A stretch of DNA of 64,000 nucleotides from Cyclaneusma minus (taxonomy: Eukaryota > Ascomycota > Leotiomycetes > Marthamycetales > Marthamycetaceae). Positions within the stretch are counted from its first letter, which is position 1. Each line of letters starts with the position of its first letter. This document shows positions 45,001-56,562 of this stretch, piece after piece. Position numbers and translations under genes: made by a program. The notes beneath the pieces are model-generated. The model had not been told where the DNA came from. It made no database searches and saw only the letters and a list, made by a program, of their open reading frames with translations. The stretch is taken from the NCBI GenBank assembly GCA_037179335.1, contig JAKZHN010000010.1, positions 751,870 to 815,869 of the forward strand. The letters run 5' to 3'.

Positions 45001-48000
45001 AGTAGAAGATGTGAGAGCTCAACGACGTGAACAGGACTACGTCCGCCTTTCCGCAGGAAGTTGACCCAGTCCTTCTTAGTATTTTTGTCATAGACCCGAT
45101 ACTTGAAGTCATACGGAAGAAGGTTCTCAATTTCGATGGGTGCGGACAAGCGTAGGCGCATGTACGGATAGATTCTAGGAAATTGTCAGCAATCGCTTCA
45201 TACATGAGTGAGACGAGCAACGTACTTTGTCAGAGGGTTAGACTTGTCGTAGTTGGCATGCATTTGAAAGTAGAACGGGCGTTGCTTCTCCCCGCCCTCG
45301 CCCTTGCAAGTCATCGTCCTCGTCGGCTGTTTCAGCAGATCTCTCCACCACAGCACCTCATTAGACCAACTATAGCCAAATCCTTGGTCTGGGCGTACGA
45401 CCAGTTGTTTCAAAAAGGAAGCTCCAACTGGTGCAGGTCGGCTTTCTCCCGGAGCAATCTTCTCGATTTTCAAGAGATGACCTTCTTTAGCATCAAAGAC
45501 TCCGAGCTCAACGGGAATCTTCGTAAAGTTCTCAACAAGCAGTGGCGAACGGAAAGTGATGTACTTGACGTTGTCCTCACCAAGCACCACCTCCACAAGG
45601 AGCCGATGAAGGATCTGATCTTGCCTGGGCCTGAGGCTGTATACTGTCTCTCCTTCACGGGTGACAGGAATCTTGCCGATGCTGTCAAATCCGCTGCCCT
45701 CGAGCCGTACACCAACGACTCCCGTGCTGCCCTCCGAAGACATATTCTCACGCATCTTCTCACGCTCCTCAAACTGCCAGGGTACTTCTTGACCATCATC
45801 AAGTTTCGTAGCCATAGACTCATTCTCATCAGGTACGTCGTGCCACACATTTAGCTCGAAGCCAGTGTAATTGCGGATCCTGTACGGGGCATCTGTCCCT
45901 CGGGGTTTCGTCAAGACGTCATCTTGATTGTTCAGGAATTGCGCTGCCTTGGAGGCTAACGCAATAGTCGCCGAAGTGACAGTGACTTCCAACGTCTTGC
46001 TAGAAGTGAAGTCAATAGCCAGTTGGTCTGGATCTTGCTGCTTCGTCATTTGGAAACCGAGTTGCCAGGGTTCAACTAGCGGCTCCCAAGCAGATTTCGC
46101 AAAGTTGTAGACATTGATGAACATGTCAATGCTAGTATCAGCTCTCAGCTGACTCGACCAATCATGGGCATTGGTCGTGAAGCCTTTGACACTCACGTCA
46201 AGAATCGGTAACTCATGAAGATCGCCGATAAGGACAACTCTTATGCCGTCCAATGTTGCCGTAAGTTCTTCGTGGAATTTTGAATTATCTGAGCTTCCAG
46301 AACGCGCAACTTCTCTTCGTCCAGCCGGTCTTGGAGCAACAGTGCCAGGCTTTTTCGTCTTTGCAATGGTATTCGGATGTCCGCTAGCTGTCCGTCGCTT
46401 CAAGGCTTGCCCGTCTGATCCCTTGAGTTGTTTTGCTTTGACATCGGAAGCAGACTTTTCCTCTTTGACGGCATCTCCAGAAAGCTCCGAGGCCTTGCTA
46501 ACAATCTGCAACGCCAGAAGAATGTCACGCAACGAGAGACGCAAAACCAATGGTTCCACATCTATGTGTATGCTCGTCGTTGAAGGCTTGGAGCTATCCA
46601 TTGACAGCGTCAGAGAGAAATCATCCAATATCCTCAGTCGGCTGTCTTCGAAGCGATCCATGCGACAGAGGAACATGCCCGTCTTGGAGACTTGCAATGT
46701 CATCGCATGCTGCTGGGAGATAAGAATTTGTCTGGTGCCAAGCACGATAGCTTCTGAATTGGAGCTCAGAGGGTTTGCAATCAGAATAATCTGGGCATCG
46801 ACCACGTTGACTCTGAACGCGATGTTCATTCCGGATTGTTGTTCTTCGGGTTTTCCGCTCCCTTCCGAGTCTTTTATGGCACGAGTACTCTGTGGGCGAC
46901 CAGGCAGTTGTGGCCGTTCCGTCCGGAACGATTCTGCATCAGACTCCTCTACTGAGCTGTCATCGAGATCATCCGGTACTGCAGGCTCATCGACCTCCAA
47001 ACCCCCAGCTATGAATGACTGAATGGCGAACAAATAATCCAGAGCAAAAATGATGCGAGGACTATCGATCGCCACAATGGCTATCAGATTCTGCTCTTTT
47101 CCTGCTGAAATAGTGACGCTAGCCATGAACTGGTCAACGTCCTTGGTAGTCGAGGTCATGATCTTGCGGAACTTGTTGGTCTCTCGAGTTCTGCTGTCCT
47201 GGATCGTGAAGGAATGGGTCACAAACTCGGACTCCAAGGAGCCATCGCTAATCATGCGAAGCTTGACGTTGGTGTTATCGAGCGAGAACTTTGAAAGACT
47301 CGATGCCTCGAGGTCTCCCACCGGTTCGTTATCTTTGGCTAGAATCAGCTCCAGCCCGATTGTCTTTACGTTGAAGACTAGGTCAAGTTTCGACCAGTTC
47401 TCGCCATCAACGCGAACTTCAGGTCCAAGGTCGACTTTCTTGTCATCGTCAGTCCCCTTTGCAACCTCCTCAGAAGATCCAATCTTGCCGGAATTGGCAC
47501 GGGCGACTGTGCTTTCTGGCAGATCTTCGATAGCTTCCTGTTCCACGTCGTTGTCGGCCGCGAAGGCAGCAGGAACGGATCGCGACAACTCAAGGAGGAA
47601 CTTGAGCTGTTGCTGCGTAATGCGCAAGTTGAAATCGGTCATGTCCCCAACGATTTCAGTATCTGGTCTCTTCAGACCTTTTTGATGCTCAGCATATGTG
47701 ATGTGGAAATTGATATCGACTTTGTCGATCAACTCCAGTTCTTCGTGTTGGTCTTTGTCGAAATAGAAGTCCGACGTCAATCTGATGTTACGAATACCAG
47801 TAGTCATTTTCATTGCGATAGGGGCAGCCTCGGAATCATCCAAGGGGACGAATTTGTTCTGCAAATAGATCTCTCCCAGATAAGCTGTAATCAGATCCCT
47901 CTTCGGCCTGCCAGCAACCATCACTCTGGGGAAGACGACAATCGGAGTCTTGACGGTGATATCAAAATGGATTTTGTTGGCGCTCTCCTGAATCTGTGCA

Positions 48001-51000
48001 GCTTGGTTCGCCGCAGCTTCCCGAGCACGATCCACAATCGCCTTCATCTGTCCAAACTTCACCATGAAGTCGATAATCTTGCGGAAAGGCTCCTCAACAA
48101 AATTGACTTTGAAAGATCCTGCAGTGAGTTTGATGGAAGAGTCATATCCTGGGTAAGTGGAAGTGTTCTCGGCATCGAACGTCTCGTATTGGAAATCAGC
48201 GAGGTCATCACCTTGGATCGTAATCAGATTTCGAAGCGAAGATTCCTCCGAGGCGCCCTGGTTTATGTCGTCTAGAAGAGACCTATTCATCTAGATTAGC
48301 ACTTTCCATCGCGAATAATGATGATTATTGCTCACAGATCTCCCAAACGAGCCCCTACGCGCATCGTCTTGCCCATGAGAAAGACGCCAACATCAGCTGT
48401 CATTAGCGACAACGTTGCTAGCCGTATGCCATCGTTGTTCAACACAAGAACGATACTCTGAAGTTTCACCTTCACTTTCAGCTTATCTGGCTTGGCTGGT
48501 GGTGGTGTCACTTCAATTGTCGGATCCTCGGATTCATCCGCATCCTTAATAGCATTATCAGGGGTGGCACCGTTTTCTGGATTTGTAAATGTGACGAGAA
48601 TGAAGTCGAGCAATTGCAGGACCGTCATCCGTGTCACGACGAAGTTGATGGTTGATATATCGACGTCAATATTGGTGTCGACGCCCCCATACACGGACAT
48701 GAATTCAGGAGAATTCCTATTCACTTTAGTGTACTTGACGTGAACGAGATGCTTGTCGTCGCTTGCTTCTCCGGAAGAGACAAGGCTCTTGAATTCCGGC
48801 GTTGGGTCACTCAAGCAGTCATCAATATTGAAAGCATGGAGTGACACCTCGGCAGAGATATCGAAGGTGCGTACGGCCACTTCGATGTGGAAGGACTGCG
48901 CGACAACTTCTACAAGAAGTTGGTCCGGCTTCTCGCCATCGGGGTCACTCTTGTAAAGAGACCCTTGAAGCTTATCAACCTTGAAGTTCAGTTCGAAGTT
49001 CTTCTGTTGGATCTTCAGACTCTGGTCAGCAGATCCATCTGATGCATCTTGGAACACCACGTCATCATCGTCATCATCCGATTCGCCCTCAGACAAGATT
49101 GCTTGTCGCTGAGCTGAAAATTGAAAAGAGGTAGACAGGGCACGGCTTTTGCGCCTCTGCTGCTGAAAAGAGGTAGACAGGGCACGGCTTTTGCGCCTCT
49201 GCTGCTGAGATAGGCTGCTTTCAGCACGAGGTCTGGGGACGTGTTAGTAATTTCGAAGATAATTGTGTTTGGCGAAGCTTACCTTTTGACCTCCTGCTCT
49301 GCAGGTCGAGCCACCTCGGGAGAGGGTTCCTCGGAATCGTCTCCCAGTTTGGGCAATGCAACGTCGATTAGACGCATAAGGGATTTGTATTTCACGTCGG
49401 AAACCGAAGCATTAAGAACAGGCAAATGACCCGACAGCTTGAGCTTTGTGAGGGGTGACTTGGGGACAATACATGTCTCGACAAGGAAGTCCACATTGGT
49501 ACGGTCAATGATATGCATCGACCGCGAGGAATTGGCATCGGTCAGTTGTTCTTTGGCGGCCTTGACGGATGGACCAATGAGAACTTGAGTATCCTGGAGC
49601 TTCAACACAAACTTGTCGTACATCAACGACTCGAGGCGCTTGTAGTCCTCCTCGCTGTAAGATTGTCTCTGCTTTGACTGGATTTCTTTCAAGGTCTCCT
49701 TATCAACAAGCTCGCTGGTGACGCTGATGTGACCTGCGTCCACGATCAAACATCTCGTCATTTCAGCCTCGATGTCTTCGGGCACAATTATGAGTGGGGC
49801 TTGCAGGTCGAGCTTAGCGTTAATGGTCTTGTGCTCCTCTAAAGCGAATTCAAGACCGGCACGCGTTTGCTGACGCAGACCTTCCACAGTTGCACTCGCC
49901 GTCTCCATCAGAGCAGCTATCGAGTCCATATGTCTCTCAGGCGGCTTGAAGAACCTCACAATCTCAACTACTACCTGAGGATTCCATACAAGCTCGAGGG
50001 ACTTCAGTTTCGCAGTCACCGCCATGTCGGCGCTCCCGTCCAATGGATTCTGCTCAAACTGGACATGAAAAAATGCATCTGTCGAGGTGGAGAAATCATC
50101 GGCTCTAGAACCACTTTCGATGGGATCCCCTTCCGCGGTAGACTCATTAGCGCCATCAGTATCAGGCTTGTCTTCGGCATCATCATCGGCGAGCTCTTCG
50201 ATTCGGCCTGAAGCTGGGTCGTCTTTGACACGAACGATCTGCGGGAAGAGACTGTTGGCCGTAGTTCCATCATTGACACGGAGACCGCCAAGGCTGACGT
50301 CCGCTAAGAAAGAATCCGGGCGCTGCAAGACCATTGCTCGGAAATTGTCAAAGTACATGCTGATGACCTCGGTGGCCTTGCCATGTACATCACGCTTCAA
50401 AGTAAAACTTCCGGTCTTGAGACTAGCGTCTATCCGAGCTTGGACGGTTTCCCGGGGAAGATCAATACTTTCGGTGATAGTCTGCTTCTCGTCCCAGTCA
50501 ATGGCGTCGTACAGCTCTTTCTTTTCCTCCTCGCTGATAGTGGTATCAACCTCTTCCTCAGTCGTCTCGCCTTCAGGCTTGGAACCCCAGGCCCACGCAA
50601 CCCATCCTTGCTTCTGTTTTGGAGGGGGTGCTTTCTTGACACCGACATTCTCCTTTCTGAGCTGACTTCGGGCCAGCGATCGGAAGAACCGAAGGTCCTC
50701 GTAGTTCAGCTTCCACTCCAGGTTATTAAGTGCAGCTGAATCCTGCGGAGATAGTGAGGCCGGATCTCGCTTTTTCTTCTTGAAAAGCTCAATGTACTTC
50801 TTACGGTCATCTCTTCGTTCCCTGAAGTAGTCCCAAGTCCATTGCCGATTTCGCTCGTGGATCTTGCTGAGAATAGCATTGCCAGCAAATTTGAACCAAG
50901 CACGCGGGTCTTCCTTTGGCGTGACACCTTTGGGCTGATACTTCTTGTATTCCTGGTGTCGGATGAAGTAATGGAAGAGATCGACCATCATGAGGGTATC

Positions 51001-51924
51001 CCGATATTGATCGTCATCAAGTACAAGACCGATTTCGTCAAAAATGAGACCGGCCTTGACCTTGGGTGCCCCGACCTTACCCGATCTATCCATCTCCAGT
51101 TTCGCCTGACCGCTGACTGGTTTCAAGATGAATTGGTGGTAGGTGCTGGCCTCGCCGCTTTCTCTGGGTATCATCTCTTTGAACTTGGTCATCATTTCGT
51201 CGTGCGAGGCTACCTTGGCCTGTCCGGGAACATCGGCTTCTCTACCAGTGCCCAGTAGGTCTGTATCTGTATCCCAGTACACCGCCAATGCTCCCAGCGT
51301 GGCAAGTTTGTATGTAGTACCCGCCGCCTTTTGGATATACGTGGGCTTCCATTCGCCATCAGTGCTGACAGCGCTGAACTCCTCGAGCGTGATACCAAGA
51401 GCAAAAGGGTGTCCCGGTGCAGATATGGAGTCCTCGTATCGCACATGGATGTTCTTGATAGTGACTTGCAGATTATTGACAATGGTGTCGACCAAGCTTG
51501 CAGTGAAGCTCTGATTTTTCGCAGCCTCCTCAGGACTCTGCGTTTCGACGTTCTTGTCCTTCAAGATCTCGGCGCTATCCAGCTTCTCGATCTTGACCTT
51601 CTGCCTCCTTGCCTCCTCTTCTTCCTCATCCCACTCTGCATCCTCTTTGGGTGCAGCCAGCAAGAAGACATCCTCAATAGCGACCTTAACCGGCTGGCCG
51701 CGCAAGTTGGAGAATGGGATGGTAAGGGTCAGGTTCCCGATGTGGCCCTCGACGACGTTGATGGGAAGCTTGAGCTGGTCCAGAGCCTCCTTGCGGAGCT
51801 CCAGGTCACGCAGCTTGACCTCACCCGAGAATAAACCAACATTGAGCTGCTTCGGATCAAAATTCCGAATGTACATGCCCAGGAAGCGGTTAAGCAACGA
51901 GGAAACTAGGCCTTCCAACACCAT
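42018..51924 (-). CDS. VPS13: Vps13, bridge-like lipid transfer protein
   Basis: Very large protein forming a hydrophobic groove that moves phospholipids between organelles at contact sites (vacuole, mitochondria, prospore membrane in yeast). Exons 51924-49283, 49232-48336, 48282-45226 and 45174-42018; introns 50, 53 and 51 bp; 3250 aa against 3144 in yeast. N-terminal chorein domain: MVLEGLVSSLLNRFLGMYIR, then FDPKQLNVGLFSGEVKLRDL. The VAB and SHR-type region lies in exons 3-4 (e.g. YRIRNYTGFELNVWHD, NYRPSKSMYKQKSR). The ATG_C segment has GVTAGANSFVSSLASGVGGL and FFKGVGKGLLGFATKPAIGV, followed by a PH-like end (DVVVMLTYSRIMLVKSKKL). Acceptor of intron 2 is chosen as ATGAATAG|G because only that keeps the frame. 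Residues 890-917 are a 14-residue tandem duplication. Confidence 0.95.
49122..49205 (-). repeat. 42-bp in-frame tandem duplication inside VPS13
   Basis: Two copies of the same 42 bases (49122-49163 and 49164-49205), encoding QQQRRKSRALSTSF twice. It falls just after the first intron, in a disordered linker. The copies look identical, so the event is recent or an assembly effect. Confidence 0.9.
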
Positions 51925-52641
51925 CTTGATTCGTATGTGCCGTCAGCCTGGCCAGGGAGATTATAGAGTGTTCTGCAGTGGTCTTCGGGGACCTGGGATG
52001 GCAGTCATGGGCAGTCGGATCAAACAGTGCTTGAAGATGCGGACGAAGGGAGGTCGTGAAGTGTCGTTCAGATCATAGCTTTCATGGAAAAGGGAGGGAA
52101 AGCGTGCTTGGTGGTATTACCGAGGGGTAGCTTCCGTCGTCAGGATGGAGCTCTTGCGGTGGCGGATTGGGGCTGCAGCGACCACAGAACGTGGCTATGG
52201 GAAAGCGAGTCGTGGATGGGAAGGGGCCGTTGGGCTCGTGTCGACTGGGCGCATTGAAACTTGGCTGGCCTAACCCAGATGAGCATTCTATTCGTCGTGA
52301 ATAGGTAGCTTGCCTGGCGCTTCGATGATGCGTTTTGCAGGAGATGGGATGACGTCGCTCGCAAGGGATTGGCTTTGCCAAGGAGCTTTGACCACCACGA
52401 CCTTCTATCTTTTCAATAAACATGCGAAAACTTTCCAGTTGTTATTATTCAGAGAGTACCTACTTCTGACACTTGGACTGTCCTCAATCATTGGAGATGT
52501 TCACGGTTATCAGGAATATTCCTAGTTCTTCAAAGGTTCTCGGATGAGCGCACCAGAATTGTCACCACGAGCCAGACAGAAACTCGTCAAAGACACCGGC
52601 AGCACAAAGCAAAGCCCCTATCCACCCCAGCTCACCACCCC
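51925..52641. other. VPS13 upstream region with short 19-bp repeat (52467-52536)
   Basis: 717 bp. The VPS13 promoter lies next to 51925. 52467-52536 has three to four degenerate units (CACTTGGACTGTCCT, CAATCATTGGAGATGTTCA, GGTTATCAGGAATATTCCT). Confidence 0.5.
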
Positions 52642-53634
52642 TTAATCGTGCGAGTCCGCCCAGGCATAATTCGTCACCCTAACATCCACGACCAGTATCC
52701 TCCCCGTATCCCGAAAAGCATCGTCCGCCATGTCCTTAACCGCTTTCACCAACCTCGCTTTCTCCCCCTCCCAAGTCCAGTCTTCATCGATCTCTACCAC
52801 CTCATCGCCGTCACTAGCTTTTTCATCCGACCCATTCTCAGCACCCCTCGGCAGAATTCTCTGAAACCCTGCCTGATCAATTTCACGCGCTAGCCTACAC
52901 CTCTTCAAGTAATCCTTCGCCCCCGCATGGCCTTGTCTATCCATACTCCACCACTTTGGTGCCGGTTCGGATAGTGACTTCCTCCTATATGCATGGGCCA
53001 CGTTGGAATGTACTTGACCTTCTTCACGCAATCTCGCTACGGTCAACGGAACAAGAATCGTGATAGCTGCTAGATTCGGGAATTTCGCCTCTACCATTGC
53101 CGAAAGAAATATAACGAACGATATGTGCAAATCGACGAGCGAGTCCGGGAGGTCAACGGCGATATGCAAAATTTCCGAAGAAAGCGTCCAGTCAAACCAG
53201 CGGAGGAATGAGAGGGTAAATATGGAGGGGCCGAGGTAGAAAATCGTGTTGTGATGATCATAGATGTCTGGGAGCCCATGATCCGGCATCAGTGGGTCAG
53301 GAGAGGACATGCGTTCTGTGACACCTCGAGCGCTCCTGGGAGGTGGTTCGAAACGAGGGTTGGGCGAACGGAGGCTGGGGTATAGCTTTTGGGTTTCGTA
53401 TAGGGCCTCCGAGCAGCTGGCGGCGATAGAGGTTTGAGGGGATCCAAGAAGGGCACGGTGGTTCGTATAGAAGTCAGGGTCATCGTCTGGGATATCCACG
53501 ACGTCCATATGGGCGATTACGGGTACAGGGTAGAGGGCCCATTCCCATATCTTGACGCGGAGTTCGGAGGGCAGGAGTGGGAAGCCGATGAAGGATTGTG
53601 CTGGGACGAGCCGATTCTGGTCTTGGGTAGACAT
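52642..53634 (-). CDS. 2EXR-domain protein, copy 2
   Basis: 330 aa, single exon, start at 53634 (MSTQDQNRLVP); the open frame continues upstream without another ATG. Motif order as in copy 1: LLPSELRVKIWEWALYPVPV then IAHMD, TSIAASCSEALYETQKLYP, HNTIFYLGPSIFTLSF, SEILHIAVDLPDSLVDL, WTWEGEKARLVKAVKDM and VVDVRVTNYAWADSHD. More diverged from copies 1 and 3 than they are from each other. Function unknown; likely intracellular, no signal peptide. Confidence 0.78.
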   Translation of the reverse strand: MSTQDQNRLVPAQSFIGFPLLPSELRVKIWEWALYPVPVIAHMDVVDIPDDDPDFYTNHRALLGSPQTSIAASCSEALYETQKLYPSLRSPNPRFEPPPRSARGVTERMSSPDPLMPDHGLPDIYDHHNTIFYLGPSIFTLSFLRWFDWTLSSEILHIAVDLPDSLVDLHISFVIFLSAMVEAKFPNLAAITILVPLTVARLREEGQVHSNVAHAYRRKSLSEPAPKWWSMDRQGHAGAKDYLKRCRLAREIDQAGFQRILPRGAENGSDEKASDGDEVVEIDEDWTWEGEKARLVKAVKDMADDAFRDTGRILVVDVRVTNYAWADSHD

Positions 53635-54975
53635 AGTATAGTCGCTCGCAGTCGTGCGTGTGGAAGCCAAAGTCGATATCGATCGAGCGAGGAAGAAATG
53701 GCGGGAGAAGTGCTGGAGTTGCCAAGGTCTAAGCTGAGGTAGGTAGCCAAAGGTGGTGTATGGACTGCGCCGAGTTTTGTGGCCGTTGGAAAATCCTATT
53801 GTAGAAGAGGACGGGGAGACGCCTGGCCAGCGAACGGACTCGGGGGGTCTACGTAGTTGGGAGGGATTCAAGTAATCACAAATCAACAATGTGGGAAACA
53901 CAAAATCGAAAAGTGTGCCAATTCATTTAGTGACGAGCCAGGATCACGTTCTTATGGTTGGTATCAATTGCTGCCTGCTGGACCGACTTCTCACATTTCG
54001 GGTACTAGAACTACATAATGGTTTCGGTCGAGAGTTTGCTGTTAACCACGGAACGTCAGAATTACACCTCCCAATGTTGCCCCAAAAATGGAAACAGAAA
54101 AGTCAGAAAGGCGACTACAAGCCAGAGTTTCCTGAGGTTCGAGAATCGAAGCGTGTGAAATCACTATTGCGCCTTCAATACTTGTTCGGGTTGCCTAACA
54201 ACTGTCTAGGTATCAAGGTCAGGGAGAGGATTTGCATTCCCACTTGTCTTTTTGATTCAATTTCAGTCTACACATGATATCTCTTAATTTTACGGTCAAT
54301 AGTCCCCTCCCATTTCCAAGTTCCGTGGACCATGATTAGAAATGTGCATCCAATTTTTTTATTTTCTACTCAAAACCAGAGCCATTCAATATGATATGCG
54401 GATAACCAAGAACGGTAAGGCACAAACCACTTGGCACTAGGTTCACATGAATCATTTCAGCTGTAAATGGTCGCGAAGAGTACTTGGCGGGGAAACGAAC
54501 CTGATGAACTTAGAAATCAAATTTTTGGATGTCGCTTGGAAGCATGTGATGTGTCATGAAAAGAGCTGGATACGGTCAAAGACCATCTGTGTTCCATGGT
54601 TTGGATTTTCTCCGATCATCCGGGTTAGCCCAGAATCAGATGACTTGGATCATGGACCATTGGACGATTCGCAATCATTTTGGATGCTCTAAGAAACTCG
54701 GGAGGTTCCACCGTTTTAAACGAACTAAAATAACTGGAACTGCTTTTGACACTTGGGAATTGCCAACCGTATCCTGACTTTTTCGGTCCCACAGCAGCAA
54801 GATTAATACTGGGTCATATTAGACATATATAAAGACGAGACCGCTAGCCTCTCTCTTCGAATCTGAAGTCTCGCTATCGCCTCATATACTGGTGCCCAAG
54901 ACTATACACCACGCAAACACACAAATCCATAACTTGAAACATTCCACCAGCCAGCAATCGGAACCATCCAAAATC
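53635..54975. other. Intergenic, 1.3 kb, weak repeat remnants
   Basis: Between 2EXR copies 2 and 3, which are divergent. An open frame at 53891-54277 begins with GTG, not ATG, and has no family signature. Between about 54590 and 54770 there are scattered degenerate words like the 19-bp repeat (GACTTGGATCATGGAC, CACTTGGGAATTGCC). A TATA-like ATATATAAA lies near 54825. Confidence 0.45.
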
Positions 54976-56059
54976 ATGTCATACCACAAAAGCATCCCCA
55001 TCACAAACCCAAAAATGGCTTCTCACCCACCACCACCCACACTCTCCACCCTCCCCCTCGAACTCAGGAGAAAAATCTGGTAACACACCGTCTCCTCCGG
55101 CCCAGTCATAGCCCACTTCGACACCTCCGAAGTGCTTCCAACCTTCAGCTTCTTGGCCCCCCCCCAAGACCCGCATCGAGTTTTACGTCGACCTCGACGC
55201 CGGCAAATTGAAAGACTACTACCGCCCCGATATAACCTTCATCTCCACCCGCCACCTCTACACCTCCTCACACGCCACCATCGCCGCCTCCTGCCCCTCC
55301 GCCCGTCTCCACACCACCGAAGTCCACCCACTCGCCCACACAACCTTCAACCCCACCTCCTTCAAAAATCCCAACCCCCATCTTTTCCGTCCACCACCCG
55401 CACCAATTAGCCCCGACGCTCTGCCCACATTTTCCGCTTCGGGGCTGTCGTGTACCTGGAAAGACAAACTCATCGCCGCCTGCTCGTTCACAAATACAAT
55501 CCATGTCTTCTATCTCAGCAACTACGACACGCAAACTATAATATACAGTGTCGCATTCTCCACCATATCGTACGACATCCAGCACGTCGCATTCGGCCTA
55601 CACCGTATCCGCGACTTTCGCCACGATTTTGAAGATTTAGCAGATGTACACAACTGGCCTGCCTTGCAATCAATCACCATCATCGTACCAAGCAAAATCC
55701 TAGCTTTGAAGAAGAGTGGCGGGGATTGGCTGATGGAGGGGAACAGGGAGAAGAGCACGGAAACGAGGCAGATCGAGGCGTCGCATAGAATTTTGGAGCA
55801 GGAGAGAGCGGACTGGCTGGATATTTTGGAGAAGTTTGATTTGAATGCTAGGTGTTTGAATGGGAGGCTGGATGAGGTGCCGGTGGACGGTGGAGTGTGG
55901 GATTGGGAGGCGGAGAAGGGGAGGTTGGTAGAGTGTGTGAAGGAGATTGTGCGGAGGGCATGGGGGGAAGAGAAACGGACGAATGTGCCGGATGTGAGAG
56001 TGAAGGTGTCGGATTTTGGGTGGTTGGATTATGGGGCTGGAGAGGGGAGGTCAGACTGA
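54976..56059 (+). pseudogene. 2EXR-domain gene, copy 3, with nonsense and frameshift
   Basis: Starts MSYHKSIPITNPKM and has LSTLPLELRRKIW, then TAA at 55081-55083, then HTVSSGPVIAHFDTSE, which matches SGPVIAYFEMD of copy 1, so the stop lies inside conserved coding. A C9 run at 55157-55165 follows, after which homology continues in another frame: KTRIEFYVDLDAGKLKDYYR, ATIAASCPSARLHTTEVHPL, FTNTIHVFYLS and finally VPDVRVKVSDFGWLDYG before the stop at 56059. Two lesions in one gene make a pseudogene likely. The TAA could come from CAA by a C-to-T change. A GTAACA splice donor at the same place would delete the conserved segment, so I reject it. Confidence 0.75.
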
Positions 56060-56562
56060 GGTTGTTTCTATTGCTGCGATGGAGATGTCGTCGGATGTGT
56101 GAGAAAGTGGGACTCACCAGGAATGAATAGAGCCGTTGATATCTGGATTATTCTTAATCCTCAGGGAGAGCTCAAATGACTCGAGAAAGTCTCGGAAAGT
56201 TTGAATATTCCCAGTGACTTCCATGTCGTGGATTTCAGCAGTACCTCATGGAAAATTCCAGGAAATTTGGAAAACACCGCTGCATCTCGCCCTAATGCAC
56301 CAAACTTCTCCGGTCTCGACAATTTATTCACTTGTACCGGTTTTCCGCTCACCGTGGCGTTTACAATTACCAAATGATATTGCCATAAACATTTGAAAGC
56401 CAGCAACATGACCACCAGTCTAGCACCCAATCAACAGCTCCGATTTGAGACCCTTCCCACCACGCCAGCGCTAAGATATGCATGCATTGCAGATGCTCGA
56501 AAACCCATCTTTTCAATCCCTCTTCCCATCCCTCACCATTGACCACGAACCCCTTTCCTCCC
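56060..56562. other. Convergent 3' flanks, trace of 19-bp repeat
   Basis: 503 bp between copy 3 and LOA1. 56170-56220 contains two or three units like TTTGAATATTCCCAGTGACTT. Nothing else recognised. Confidence 0.45.

Noticed and set aside
53891..54277. 128-codon open frame between 2EXR copies 2 and 3
   Set aside because: Begins with GTG, has no ATG near its start, no homology that I recognise and ordinary intergenic composition.
55079..55150. An intron starting GTAACA to remove the TAA in 2EXR copy 3
   Set aside because: It would delete SSGPVIAHFD, which is conserved in the two other copies, and would not cure the later C9 frameshift.
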